Notes: generated from the sequence alone by a model not told the origin. 64,000 bases of DNA from Zeus faber (GCA_960531495.1 CAUIJY010000124.1:124001-188000); one strand, 5' to 3'; shown: positions 32,961 to 42,839, counted from the stretch's first letter. Program-made: numbers and translations.

Positions 32961-33231
32961 TGTCTGAGAAAATGCATGGACAAAGGGGGGAAAAGGAAAA
33001 TGTTAGTCATATATTGGAATAATGTTAAGGTATAATGCAAAAGTGACATTATTATACTGTATTTGATGTGTGTGCAAGATACTGGCTGGTGAATTTTTCT
33101 TTCAGGACCAGTCTGAGGGTGGCTGTGTCCAGAGATCCTAACAGCCTCATGGACTAGAACACTCAAACATGGACATTCAAAAATGGAGGATGAAAATGGA
33201 CGACGGACCCTGAATACCCTTTAAATCACAT

Positions 33232-33529
33232 ATCTGTATATACATAATTGCCTATTCCATATACATAAGCATATTCCCTCTATCTATTTAATTGTATTTT
33301 TATTGTATTTTATTTTATTCTATATATTTTTATTTTATTCTATAGGTATTCGACTTACTGTATTACGTTTTAGGAGTCAGTTAGTTGGGCTATTAGAAAT
33401 TTTTCCTAGGACATATTGTGTGTTATCACCGGGTGCGTTGCATTACATTTCACTGCATATATGTATGAAAGTATGTATATGTACGTGACGAATAAAAATC
33501 TTGAATCTTGAATCTTGAATCTTGAATGA
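33232..33529 (+). mobile_element. Rex1-like LINE 3' UTR fragment
   Basis: Plus-strand copy of the 3' UTR: 'aggacatattgtgtgttatc', 'cattacatttcactgcatat', then (TTGAATC)4. Inserted within the ERV. Confidence 0.85.
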
Positions 33530-33539
33530 GGATATCATG

Positions 33540-34181
33540 ATCAGGAGTGTCGAGTGAAATATCATTAAAAGTTGATGGTGTTAAAAAGCAACAGTTTAAT
33601 ACATACATATGTGTTATGCAGGTTTTGATAATATTGGAGATTGTTTATTACAATGTAACCTGTATTATTGATGAAAAGTCTGTACTCTTCAGTGATATTT
33701 TTAGCAAGACATATTACTTTGATTTAATATTGTTTTCTTTGAAGTTTTCTGTAACAGGGTGTAATGGATATATTGGGACCTCAGGTGTTTTCTTTTTTTT
33801 GCGGGGTTTTGAGGGACATTGATGATAGGCAGGGACAAGTTCATTGGAGGGTCTGATGGGTCGACCAGCCTGTACAGTTTTCTAAACCCTTCTTTGCGGT
33901 TAATTGATTTGGAGTCCAATAGGTGGTTGCCTGGGGCAGAGGAACTGTGAGAGAATTTTCCTGTCTTGATTGTTTGTTGAAAGAACTAAGAAAGGAAGCT
34001 GCCAGATGGGTTTTTTCGCTCTTACACTCCACAAATGTATTGTATTGCTGCGACTAAGCATGTTCAGAAGGGTATATTATAATCATTGTAATCATTTGTT
34101 TGTTAGTATGTGAATTCTATTAAGCCAATTATTGTCGTAAGTTCAATGATTCTTATCTCTGTCGAGACTTTGTGTAGTCTC
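33540..34181 (+). other. ERV non-coding 3' region
   Basis: 33840-34180 is colinear with 57390-57780 ('gtggttgcctggggcagagg', 'gagaattttcctgtcttg', 'aaggaagctgccagatggg') and weakly with 40180-40330. Conserved between copies although no frame is. Confidence 0.7.
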
Positions 34182-34182
34182 G
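34163..34182 (+). promoter_or_regulatory. hairpin immediately upstream of ERV polypurine tract
   Basis: CGAGACT-TTGTGT-AGTCTCG, a 7-bp perfect stem with a six-base loop, abutting the polypurine tract. The same stem is at 57780-57799. Confidence 0.6.
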
Positions 34183-34193
34183 AAGGGGGGAAA
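34183..34193 (+). promoter_or_regulatory. polypurine tract of the ERV
   Basis: AAGGGGGGAAA two bases before the LTR TG; it primes plus-strand DNA synthesis in retroviruses. Confidence 0.75.
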
Positions 34194-34195
34194 TA

Positions 34196-34756
34196 TGAGG
34201 TGTCTTGGAATGTGTGGCGTCCCAGACAGCCTCATTGTATAAGATTATTACTAAGAGACGGTGCCAGGGGTCCCATTACATTACATTACATTACATTACA
34301 TTTAGCAGACGCTTTTATCCAAAGCGACTTACAATTGTTCAAACACCGACGGACGCAGCCATCAGGAGCAATTAGGGGTTAAGTGTCTTTCTCAAGGACA
34401 CTACAGCATGCTAGCAGGAGGAGCCTGGGATTGAACCAGCAACTTTTTAGATCACTAGACCACCAGCTCTACCGCCTGAGCTACCATCCCCCCGGGTCCT
34501 GAGAGAGAGGGCACATAACCAGGGGTCCCGGTGATAAGGAAGGTGAAATGTGACCTGTGACCTATGTAGGGGAACCAAATGGTAAATGTTGTCTTTGGGC
34601 ATAAAAGAGCCCGCCCGAGTTTTATTTGGCAGAGAATCCATCGGGCTTGGTTCTCTTCTGGACGTCCTAGGCAAGTCTGGTCTGATGCTGTTCTTTTGTA
34701 ATTAATCTATTATTTTACTCAAGTCAGCGTCAGCGGTCCCTACTTCTTCATCAACA
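34196..34756 (+). repeat. ERV 3' LTR, interrupted by a SINE
   Basis: Starts TGAGGTGTCTTGGAATGTG, ends CTTCATCAACA. Without the SINE (34274-34490) it is about 345 bp. Contains CATAAAAG (about 34600) as a TATA-like box and shares blocks with the LTRs at 9815, 25097 and 57812. Confidence 0.85.
34274..34490 (-). mobile_element. tRNA-derived SINE with L2-like tail, copy 2
   Basis: Minus strand: box A, box B and the 'gtaagtcgctttggataaaa' tail followed by (TGTAA)n. The LTR sequence GGGGTCC is repeated, slightly altered, on the far side (CGGGTCC), a likely target duplication. Confidence 0.85.
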
Positions 34757-34759
34757 CAA

Positions 34760-35264
34760 AAAATTCATCAAGAGACTCCAAACCTCCTTAAGCAATTAAT
34801 GACAACGCACCCTTACAATTTTAAAGAGGCTGAACATCGCCCTGAAGACAACCAGCAAGCCTCAAAGTCCCCTGCACGACTTCCTGTCCATCAGAAGACA
34901 TCGCAGGAGAGTTTCATGAAAGGCAAAGAATATCCAGGTACAGGTGACAGTTAATGTGTTATAAGTGATAAAAATTGAATGAACCATTTTTTAATTAAAC
35001 TACCCCAAATATGCAACTGAGCTACGTGAATCTTGGATGAGGTCATCTTCACCACTCTTTCATTTAGTTGACAAACGTAAAGGTTCATATACTTGTACTG
35101 TATGTATCATAAAATATTCACAAACAGTTTTGTTTCTAGAATGTTATTAATGGAAGTAAAAATTCTGTATATATCAGGCTATAAATTATAATATTTAGAT
35201 GAATAAAATATCTTTGCTGAGAACAAAATATCTAAATAGATTGGTAAATAAACTGCATTTTTAC
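34760..35264. other. no gene recognised
   Basis: AT-rich unique-looking sequence downstream of the ERV LTR. Confidence 0.4.
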
Positions 35265-35482
35265 ATTTTGCTGCATGATGATTAAATTGTTATCACATTT
35301 GGATTTCCCTTTTTGTAATTTGTTCTAAATAGTGTTGTTTTGTTTATAATTCATAATTCAAGTTTTGTTCATAATTCATAATTCAAGTGCCGTTCATAAT
35401 TCACACAAGGGATGATGAGAAGTCAGAATGAGGTCAACGTCTAAATTCTCTTTCAGTGTAATTAAAACGAGTGAAATTATCA
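35265..35482 (-). repeat. inverted copy of 22800-23050
   Basis: Reverse complement of the 22.8-23.05 kb block, high identity; includes the repeated 'ttcataattcaag' motif, expanded by one unit compared with the other copy. Confidence 0.8.
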
Positions 35483-35499
35483 TTTTGCATTTTGTTGTT

Positions 35500-35900
35500 A
35501 ATGATGATGTTGCTGCTGATGTTGAGGATGATGATGATGATGATGATGCTAATGTTGGTGATGATGTGTTTTGATGTTTCAATATAAGAAATGTAATTAA
35601 TTTTGTATTAATATGAAGTCTTGTATTAATATGAAGTCTAATTATTTATATATTATTTATATTATTTTATTATTATTAAAAACTATTTATTTTCATCTCA
35701 CTTTTATTTAATTAACTCATTGATCTATTTCATCATCATTTTATAAGCATTTCTTTCAAGTGTTTATGTAAATGAGTTTTATTTATATTTCGTATTGCCC
35801 TTGTAATAAAGTTATGAATGAACACTGTGCAATCATGTGATTTCCCTTTAAGGTGCAAAAAGTATCGGTATCGGTATTGATGAAAAAGTACCATATAGGT
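35500..35900. other. (GAT)n-rich then AT-rich stretch
   Basis: A short (ATG)n run at 35527-35547, then low-complexity AT. No gene. Confidence 0.5.
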
Positions 35901-35929
35901 ACTTAAACAATGGTATCAAAAGGAAAAAT

Positions 35930-36640
35930 GTTGGTATCGCCCATTCCAAGCTGGATGGCAGACCTGCCCTTTTTTGCAGGGCAGCCTATCTGAGTAATAA
36001 GCTCCTTGTTTAATAACCTGCATGTGTGGTTCCTCTGGACCAGCTCAGACTGAGGAGATTCAGCCAGCTCTTTGGCCTGGCCAGCCTGGATCCGGAGAGC
36101 AAGGAGCTGATTTTTAATCTGTTCTCTCTGCTCTTGGAGGGCAGACTCCAGTCTCTGCACCTCCTTCTGCAGTGTTACCTCTGCTTTCTCTATGTTTGCG
36201 AGGCAGTCTGTCTGAGAAATTATCTTTTCATTTAAAATCCTGCAGTCTGGTTAGTCTGGGCCAACTCAGATGCATGACATTTAGCCATCTCGTGGGCCTG
36301 GTCTGCCTGTGCCTATAGAGTTAGGAGCTGCTGTTTACCATCTTGCTGCTGCAGTTGGAGTGCAAGCTCCAGCCAATCCACGTCGTCCTGCAGAGATACC
36401 ACCCTCTCTTGCATGGAGCTTCTCAGTATCAAGGGAATGCACCCTCCCTCGAAGGGCTCTCATCTCCTAGTCTAGGCGATTATTGAGCACCTTGCACAGC
36501 TAAACAATTTCACCATTCTTCGGTTGGTCTACTTCCTGCCAGAGCTGTTCCTGCCGTTTACACTCATGAGCTCTCTGCATCAAGTAAGCAGACTCCAACT
36601 CATTCGTCAGCCGCCTAGATTTCCATGTGGGCCTTGCGGG
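35930..36640 (-). pseudogene. coiled-coil protein pseudogene with internal repeat
   Basis: The minus strand encodes two related segments about 65-70 residues long. One (about 36160-35940) contains 'QRLESALQEQREQIKNQLLA' and 'QAGQAKELAESPQSELVQRN'; the other (about 36420-36240) contains 'DWLELALQLQQQDGKQQLL' and 'QADQAHEMAKCHASELAQTN'. Both are Gln/Glu/Leu heptad-type coiled coils. Stops and frame changes interrupt them; no splice signals were clear. The host gene or element it came from was not recognised. Confidence 0.5.
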
Positions 36641-36660
36641 GCTCTATAAAATCAATTATG

Positions 36661-36875
36661 TTTTTAGAAGAAGAAGGAAGAAACAGTCTTTATTCATCAC
36701 GCAACACACCACACGCTTGCACACACACACGCACATGCTTTGATGGTGGCCGGTGAAATGGATCCTCTGCATTTGACCGATCCTGGCTCGTCCTTCCTCC
36801 GGGGGCACAGCCAGGAGCAGTTGGCAGCATACGTGGACGCGCCAGGTTTTTAATTTACTTTCTCTGGTTATGATG
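36661..36875 (-). mobile_element. non-LTR retrotransposon 3' end with (TTC)n tail
   Basis: Minus strand: 'gtcaaatgcagaggatcca', 'atttcaccggcc', AATAAAGA and a terminal (TTC)n. The first motif and the microsatellite-like tail are familiar from fish LINE 3' ends. No coding part kept. Confidence 0.45.
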
Positions 36876-37387
36876 TTCAAGGTTTCTCACACCGGGAGAG
36901 TTGCCCGAATAGCCTCCCCAGGTGTTATTAAAGGGAATTGTACGACTTCGTAAAACGTTTAAATTGTGTTTTCGCATCAACTGAATGTCCATTTTTGTTT
37001 TAAACTTGGCTAAATGACAAGTGGATTAGGCTAATAGACTATTTCAGCTTTAAGGAGGATTGGTACCAGTTAATAATGTATAATAATGTTGGGTTACAGC
37101 TGCAACAAAAAAAGGGTTAATAAGACTAAGGTTTTTGCACTTCCTCAGTTGGGGAGGAAGTGGGGTCAAAGGGGGGCATGTAGGGTTTGCTTTGACCTTT
37201 TTCTTTGTTTGTTTTTTTGTTTTTTTTGTTTGTTTCTTATTTCTTTTCTTTCTACTTTTATATTTGCCTCCAACTATGGTACAGGACATACAAATGAATG
37301 GCTCAGATAAAACAGTGGCCTGGGCTAAATATCCTAACTGGTTTCATTGGATCTTATATTACATTTTGGGAAAGATAGATACGTGAA

Positions 37388-37663
37388 ATGACAACTGTAG
37401 CGCTTAGGTATTTGACATGGAAAACTAATGACATCAATAAACTGTCCAAACATAAAAAGGTACTTAACTTTCTGAAAAATCATGAAATAGACATAGCTCT
37501 ATTACAGGAGACACATCTCACAGATGCTGAACATGCCAAACTGCCACGTCAATGGCAGATCTTCTATTCATCGTTTATTGTAAAAAATGTCCCTTTGCGT
37601 GTGGATAACGTTGAGAAAGACACACAGGGCAGATACCTGATACTTAAGTATATGTCCTCCTAA
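37388..37663 (+). pseudogene. L1-like ORF2 endonuclease N-terminal fragment
   Basis: 91-codon frame with 'LRYLTWKTNDINKLSKHKKV', 'IDIALLQETHL' (catalytic Glu), 'YSSF' and 'GRYLILKYM'. This is the start of an L1-type AP endonuclease; the first catalytic Asn of 'WN.NG' is altered (WKTND), and the sequence breaks off within the domain at a tRNA-unit spacer repeat. Confidence 0.7.
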
Positions 37664-37687
37664 ATGTCTACTTTGCGCCAGCATTCA

Positions 37688-37860
37688 CGCAACAGTGGCA
37701 TTTTCAACAAAGCAGTCATGCAGTTAACTTGGACCTTACTGGCTCCCTGTACTAACTACCACATCTTACTTTAGCATCTGACGTTGTTACATGTAACAAA
37801 GTTGAATGACTTCTCTTTTTTGCTGGGCATAGTCGTTGTATCATTTGTTGTTGTTGTTAT
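37688..37860 (+). repeat. tRNA-unit spacer repeat, copy of 4605-4750
   Basis: Colinear with 4605-4750; joins the L1-like fragment to the ORF family that also follows it at 5.6 kb. Confidence 0.6.
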
Positions 37861-38556
37861 TTGTACAGAAGTGATCAACATGTTGCAAAAACAACTTATT
37901 ATCTTCCTGGGGAAGGTGAAAGTGCTCTTCCAAACGGGGCCCTTGGGCTTTCTGCAGCGGGATCCCTCAGAGAAGAAAAGAAAAAAATCCTCCTAATCCT
38001 AATTGTCCTAACAAGACAGGTCAGCACCGGTCAAAGAGGATGTGGTCAGAAAGAATGCCTGGAATGTGGTTTACAACAGGGAGGGGACTTTACTGACCGG
38101 AGTGAAGTGCTCAGGGAGTATATTCTCTAGTTTTCGAAATATAAGGGCAAATCTTTCAGGTGGCTTCTTGAAAATGATGTAGGGTACACAATGTACCTGA
38201 TCAAGAGTGCCCAGAAGGAAAGAGACACTGGAGTCTTTATGGCTGAAGGGCCCAGCAAGGACAGTCTTATCTTATTTCAGCAGTATGCACTTAGTTTCAA
38301 GGAGATAAGGTCTCTTCTTAAATATGAGGCTGAGAGGTCCAGTGCTCCACCACCTGTGTCAGAAGAAAAAAACCTTTTTGGCTTTGGTGTCAGAGCGAAG
38401 GACACCAGGAAGGAAGTGTGGGACAGGAGGGCTGATGGGTATGCAGCATTCATCATGGGGAAAAGGTGTGCTTCAGGTACAAAGATGCAGTGTCTGCAGG
38501 AGTATCTGTTGAGAGAAAACAGGTCTCTCTCTACACCAGCGTCTGACCTCTGCTGA
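37861..38556 (+). pseudogene. uncharacterised multi-copy fish gene, N-terminal exon(s)
   Basis: One plus frame spans 37861-38556 with a single TAG at 38128-38130, where the sister copy at 5.9 kb has Gln. It includes 'KGKSFRWLLENDVGYTMYLI', 'QKERDTG' and 'LFGFGVRAKDTRKEVWDRR'. I recall similar teleost multi-copy predicted proteins in which this precedes a Cys-containing domain (DUF6729-like) of the kind decayed at 45-47.9 kb. The function is not known; a mobile-element protein is likely given copy number. A further exon-like segment is at 38683-38776. Confidence 0.5.
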
Positions 38557-38682
38557 CCCCTTACGTTAGTCATTCAAAGTAATTTGTGACAGTTTCTCAT
38601 AATGTGCATTAAGTTTTGCATTACTCTTTGAATTACATTATTTTCACCATGGACCATTATTAAAAATCTATAATATGTTGTC

Positions 38683-38776
38683 TTACAGTGATGGAGGATG
38701 ACCCGGATTTGGAGAAGGAAATGCTCAGCTTATCACAGTCAAAATTCCATGTTGAGCACAATAAGTGGAAACCTTG
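38683..38776 (+). pseudogene. putative downstream exon of the preceding gene
   Basis: A T-rich tract ending ttgtcttacag precedes 'VMEDDPDLEKEMLSLSQSKF' and stop. The acceptor-like junction suggests an intron of about 120 bp between this and 38556, so the copy is a DNA-level, not a retroposed, duplicate. Confidence 0.4.
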
Positions 38777-38799
38777 ATGTCACATTTAATATACTTTCA

Positions 38800-39163
38800 T
38801 GTTAGATGATGACAATTGCCTTTTCAATAATCATACATTTCTTTATATATATCTATCGCTGTGTAAATACATCTGCTGATGCCTCTGGACACATCATCAG
38901 TGATGTTCCTGGAATCAGTGGGTGTTTCGGGCCTTTCAAAATCATACACCCTCATCCAGGAGACCCAGCCGGCCACCTGGATGAGGTGGCCGGCTGCCAG
39001 CCTCTTGCATAGGTCAGGATGCCTGCAGGTGTTCTTCTGGCAGGGGTTTCCTGCTCCCTAGCTCTGACAAAGGCAATGGTTTTCTTGGAGGGACGGAACT
39101 GCTTTGTCCACTCAAGTCCAGTGCTGACGGCTTCAGCGATGGTCTTATGGACTTCATGCTTAA
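38800..39163 (-). pseudogene. LINE ORF C-terminal fragment
   Basis: Minus strand 'GLEWTKQFRPSKKTIAFVRA' and 'RGWQPATSSRWPAG' resemble the C-terminal part of an unassigned LINE family whose RT lies at 39345-39935 in the same orientation. Frames are broken. Confidence 0.4.
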
Positions 39164-39340
39164 GGGGGTGGTAGCTCAGAGGGTAGCGTTGGTTGTCTAG
39201 GAATCTAAAGGTTGCTGGTTCAATCCCAGCATGCTGTAGTGTCCTATAGCAAGACACTAACCCTCTAATTGTTCCTGATGGCCGCGTCCGTCTGTGTTTG
39301 AATAGTTGTAAGTCGCTTTGGCTAAAAGCGGCTGCTAAAT
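39164..39340 (+). mobile_element. tRNA-derived SINE with L2-like tail, copy 3
   Basis: Plus strand box A 'tagctcagagggtagcg', box B 'ggttgctggttcaatccc', 'ctgtagtgtcctatagcaag' and the tail 'gtaagtcgctttggctaaaa'. CTTAA at both edges may be a target duplication. It splits the RT fragment. Confidence 0.85.
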
Positions 39341-39344
39341 CTTA

Positions 39345-39935
39345 ACGTTTATCATTCCTCCAGTGGTACCGTAATGCAGCAGCTGAGGATGTGCTCAAGG
39401 GTTCCTCACTTGGAACACAATGGGCATGCTGGTGTCTCTGCTATGCCCCATGTGTGCAGGTTAGACAGGCTTGGGAGCACCTTGTAAACTGCCTGGATAA
39501 GGAATCTGATGCGGTGAGGCTTTGCTCTCCAGATCTCAGTCCAGGTCACCTTCCTCTCAACTGTGTCCCATCATGCTCCCTGTTGTTTCATCTTGTCTCC
39601 TTCTGTGACACAGCATCCTCCACTTCCTGCCAGTCCTCACTTGGATTCCAGCTTTGGCCACCTTCAGATCACTTCAGTCCCTGTACTGCACCACTTCTCT
39701 GGCTCTCATCACCTTGCATTTCTCCTCCAAGGAGGGGCCCTCTGCACTCTGGCTCAGCTGACTTGGTGAGCATATTCATGGCTAAGGAGAACAGTGTCAC
39801 AGAGATAGTGCACCCTGTGATGATGCCACTCTCCACCTTGTGCCAACTCGATGTAGTTGCTCCTGAAGAGACCTTTATCCTGAAGTTGTTGTAGTAATCA
39901 GTGATGAGGTCTCTACACCTGCTGGGGACATGATG
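39345..39935 (-). pseudogene. LINE RT fragment
   Basis: The minus frame 39669-39968 includes 'RDLITDYYNNFRIKVSSGA', 'KVESGIITGCTISVTLFSLA' (RT motif B region) and 'SAEPECRGPLLGG'. It continues in other frames toward 39345. I recall this motif set from teleost RT proteins but cannot name the clade. The catalytic box is not preserved. Confidence 0.6.
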
Positions 39936-40019
39936 TTTCAACAGAGTAGTGTTATAAAAAATGTACACGTCTATGTTTTGATGTACTTTTTACATGAACT
40001 TTTGTACAAGGTATGTGTG

Positions 40020-40367
40020 ATCTGATGGGACAACCAGTCTGTGTTGGACACCTTTTTATTTTTTATTTTGTACCTTCTTCCCTCTTATTACACAGAGATT
40101 AAGAATTGTATTATTAATGTTCTCAAAGAGTTGATTCAATTTCACACTGATGACTGTTTTTTGTATACCCCATTAGGATATGGAGTACCAGTGGGTGGTC
40201 GCCTAGGCAGAGGGACCGTGAGAGAATATCCCTGTCTGAATGGATATTGAGTTTAGGAAACTGTATAATTGTACTGCCCGGCAGTGTTTTTGCTCGCACA
40301 CTCCATATGAAATATAAAATATAAAATATAAAATGTTATGCTTGAAAAAAGCATAAACAGGGGGGAA
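40020..40367 (+). other. ERV non-coding 3' region, third lineage
   Basis: 'ggtggtcgcctaggcagagg' and 'gtgagagaatatccctgtct' align with 33.9 and 57.55 kb. It ends in hairpin TTATGCTT-GAAAA-AAGCATAA (40336-40356) and polypurine tract ACAGGGGGGAA. Confidence 0.6.
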
Positions 40368-40579
40368 TGTGATACGAATTTTATTTTTCTATGTTTTGAT
40401 GTGCTTTTCACTTTTCTACAAGGTATGTGTACTTTACTTTTCTTGTTAAGGCTAAATAGAGTGCATGTCTTAAAAAAGACATGAACTAGTCACTTTATGT
40501 GCCATAATGTGAAGAGGAGAAAGGCAACATGTCTCGACCATCAAATAAAGGGAACTTCAACAGATGATCTGTCTCAACA
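40368..40579 (+). repeat. short ERV LTR
   Basis: TGTGATACGAATTTT ... CTGTCTCAACA, 212 bp, with AATAAA at about 40545. An 8-bp stem CATGTCTT-AAAA-AAGACATG lies at 40464-40483. Sequence differs from the other LTRs, so this is a separate lineage. Confidence 0.55.
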
Positions 40580-40805
40580 TAATTGCCCCATCAGAGAAGC
40601 CGTTTCGCGACGTCTGCTGACCGACATCTTAACGACTCGTCAGTTTGGCCACTCCTAGTGGCATTCTGTTGTGTTGCTACACTGAAACTGCTCCTCTTGT
40701 ACAAGATTAAACACTTTATTAACATAAAATATATTTCTCTGATTTACTCTGTAATGATTAGTCCATCCACCAACAAAGACAATTTAACTTTTACACTAAA
40801 CCTAA

Positions 40806-41310
40806 CTGAACCTTAACCCTAACCCATTGCTTTTTGGCTTTTTGGGATCCACTAGTCAAAACTGCACAAATTTTGTACATTCTGACAATTTTGGTTGTAG
40901 TATGCACAAATCAAACCTGAATGCAAGAAGACGCCATGAACAGGAAGACATCTACTTTTTTGGACCTTGGCTGTCCTGGAAGTATTGGCCGTTGCAACAA
41001 GAGCTAAAAATCAAGAAAGACAAATTTGTAAGAAGGCCAAACACTTCAAGGATTTCTACATCTTCTTAGTTAGCCATCCAGAAAATGAGAAAGTGAAGTG
41101 TAGAATGCCACATCTGCTTGTTACCGTTGTGGATGGATTCTGCCTTCGTGAAGCGGTTTACGGCGCTGAGTTCAGGTGGCAGTCCCCGATGGAGGCAAGG
41201 GTTAAAATTGAACATCTGACAAGCTCTTTCGGCAGATGTCTGTCTTAAATGCTTACTTCGAACAAGCATTTATGCAACAGCAGCATAATCACCCAAGCAT
41301 CCGGACAGTT
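40806..41310 (+). repeat. tRNA-Leu unit, copy C
   Basis: Begins with CCTTAACCCTAACCC, then the 'ctgtcctggaagtattggc' spacer and a tRNA-Leu relic at 41148-41220. Confidence 0.65.
41148..41220 (+). pseudogene. tRNA-Leu(CAG) pseudogene
   Basis: Keeps AAGCGGTTTACGGCGCTGAG, TTCAGGT loop and variable arm TCCCCGATGGAGG; the T arm (GGGTTAAAATTG) is destroyed. Confidence 0.65.
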
Positions 41311-41414
41311 GACCTCACTAGCTCCGGGTAACAACTACCCCATCTTACCTCACTGTCAGCTGTCACAAAGTTGCATGACGCCATTTTTTCTAGGCACAGT
41401 CTACGACAGACCAC

Positions 41415-41485
41415 TGCATTGGCCGGGAACCGAACCCGGGCCTCACGCGTGGCAGGCGAGAATTCTTCCACTGAACCACCAATGC
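41415..41485 (-). tRNA. tRNA-Gly(GCC)-like gene, probably decayed
   Basis: Minus-strand 71-nt sequence with intact 7-bp acceptor stem (GCATTGG with CCAATGC), anticodon loop CTGCCAC and T arm CCGGGTTCGGTTCCCGG. Three differences from the usual vertebrate gene: GGAAGAA in the D loop, one anticodon-stem mismatch (T28 with T42) and TTCGGTT in the T loop. No T-run terminator follows within 25 bases. Likely a recent pseudogene. Confidence 0.55.
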
Positions 41486-41595
41486 ACGCAGTTAATGGCT
41501 AACCCTAACCATAACCCTGATAAATAGGTACTGATACTGGACTTTTTTGGATCTTGGCTGTCCTGGAAGTATTGGCCGTTGTAGCAAGGAAAACG

Positions 41596-42183
41596 GTGAG
41601 AAATGATTGCCTGTGCAGAGCTTTAATTTGTGAATTAATCAAAACAATGTATTTAGCATTTTGGTAGGCATAATGCACATTGCACCATGAAATGCAATAC
41701 AATTGCCATTGAGGGTTTTACAGATACATTATCTTATATATGTGGTGTTTCACATTTGATACACACATTTTCACAACACAGTCTTAAAAATAATAAGCTA
41801 TGGGATGTTAATCAATTATAAGTTGCCCCAAACCAGAAGATATTCATCTTGAAATACAAGTCACAATATAATTGTTATTGTGGCGATAACATTTTCAAAA
41901 ATCGCAAAGCCTTCCTTGCAAAGCAAATCATTACATAAAGTCAAGAAATATTGGTTTTAGAATTGAAAGGCCCTCTACTGTCTCTGTATTGCACGGAAGA
42001 TCCATCAGCACAGAAGACATGTCTCTGATCTGGATTTTTCAAGATCGTTGCATCACAAAAAGGGATATTATGAAAGTATAACAGTACTAACATTTCTGAG
42101 GAAAAAATATACACACCCCAAGGAACATGCAATTGAAGGCCTCTTCAGAATCATATTTGCCTGACACATGACGTGGTCCACTT
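41596..42183. repeat. direct duplicate of 14504-15083
   Basis: See the partner block; starts right after a short tRNA-unit spacer fragment at 41540-41590. Confidence 0.85.
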
Positions 42184-42189
42184 CTGTAG

Positions 42190-42500
42190 TTGAAGACAAT
42201 CCAGAAATACAGCCTCGCTTTCAAATCAGACTTAAAATCCGGATAGCTACATTCACAAAAATGGGGTCAAAAACCTTCAAGTCAGAACATCAATGCCCTA
42301 TTCATTGGAAACTGATGGACACATAATCTATAGATAAATCTTTATCTCTACCCTTTACATGAATAACATAGAGTGGGTAATATGGGAATGGAGAGCTGCT
42401 GAAGACGTGGCCTGGCACGTGCATGGTCATTAGCATCCTATTTCAATTGTCTAGTCGTCGGACGAAGCGGAGGACGTCATCAAGATAACTTCTACTGGCC
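42190..42500 (+). repeat. copy of the 17090-17400 repeat unit
   Basis: 'aatacagcctcgctttcaa', 'gggtcaaaaaccttcaagtc', 'gagtgggtaatatgggaatg' and 'gcggaggacgtcatcaag' are colinear with 17.1-17.4 kb. Confidence 0.75.
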
Positions 42501-42514
42501 CTAACCAAACCAAA

Positions 42515-42756
42515 AGTGAGTGCAAGAAGACGCCACGAACAAAAAAACATTTACTTTTGTGGATCTTGGCTGTCCTGGAAGTATTGGCAGTCGCTGAAAG
42601 AGCTGGAAATGAGAAACACAAATTTGAAAGGAGGCCAAACACTGATGGGATTTCACTTTCTCTTCGGTATTTGTCCAGTTCATAATAAGTTTTGTAGAAT
42701 GCCACTTCCAACTTTTTTTGTTTTGGATGGATTGCACTTTATTTGAGCACTTCACT
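42515..42756 (+). repeat. tRNA-Leu unit, copy D spacer
   Basis: Closest to the 17.5 kb copy; leads directly into the tRNA-Leu gene. Confidence 0.7.
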
Positions 42757-42839
42757 GTCAGGATGGCCGAGCGGTCTAAGGCGCTGCGTTCAGGTCGCAG
42801 TCTCCAATGGAGGCGTGGGTTCAAATCCCACTTCTGACA
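42757..42839 (+). tRNA. tRNA-Leu(CAG)
   Basis: 83 nt with all arms: acceptor GTCAGGA/TTCTGAC pairs fully (one G-U), anticodon stem CTGCG/CGCAG with loop TTCAGGT, long variable arm TCTCC-AAT-GGAGG and T stem GTGGG/CCCAC. Box A (TGGCCGAGCGG) and box B (GGTTCAAATCC) fit the Pol III consensus. No TTTT terminator occurs in the next 60 bases, so transcription termination would be poor. It is the only tRNA in the window without structural damage. Confidence 0.8.

Larger units (their letters stand above)
30961..34756 (+). mobile_element. ERV, plus strand, internally deleted, 3' LTR only
   Basis: Order: gag-like segment with a PPPY late motif, a short RNase H end, integrase, a gap, an inserted Rex1-like 3' end, a non-coding 3' region, polypurine tract and LTR. 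RT, most of RNase H and env are missing. LTR and 3' region match those at 57.2-58.2 kb. No 5' LTR found. Confidence 0.75.
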
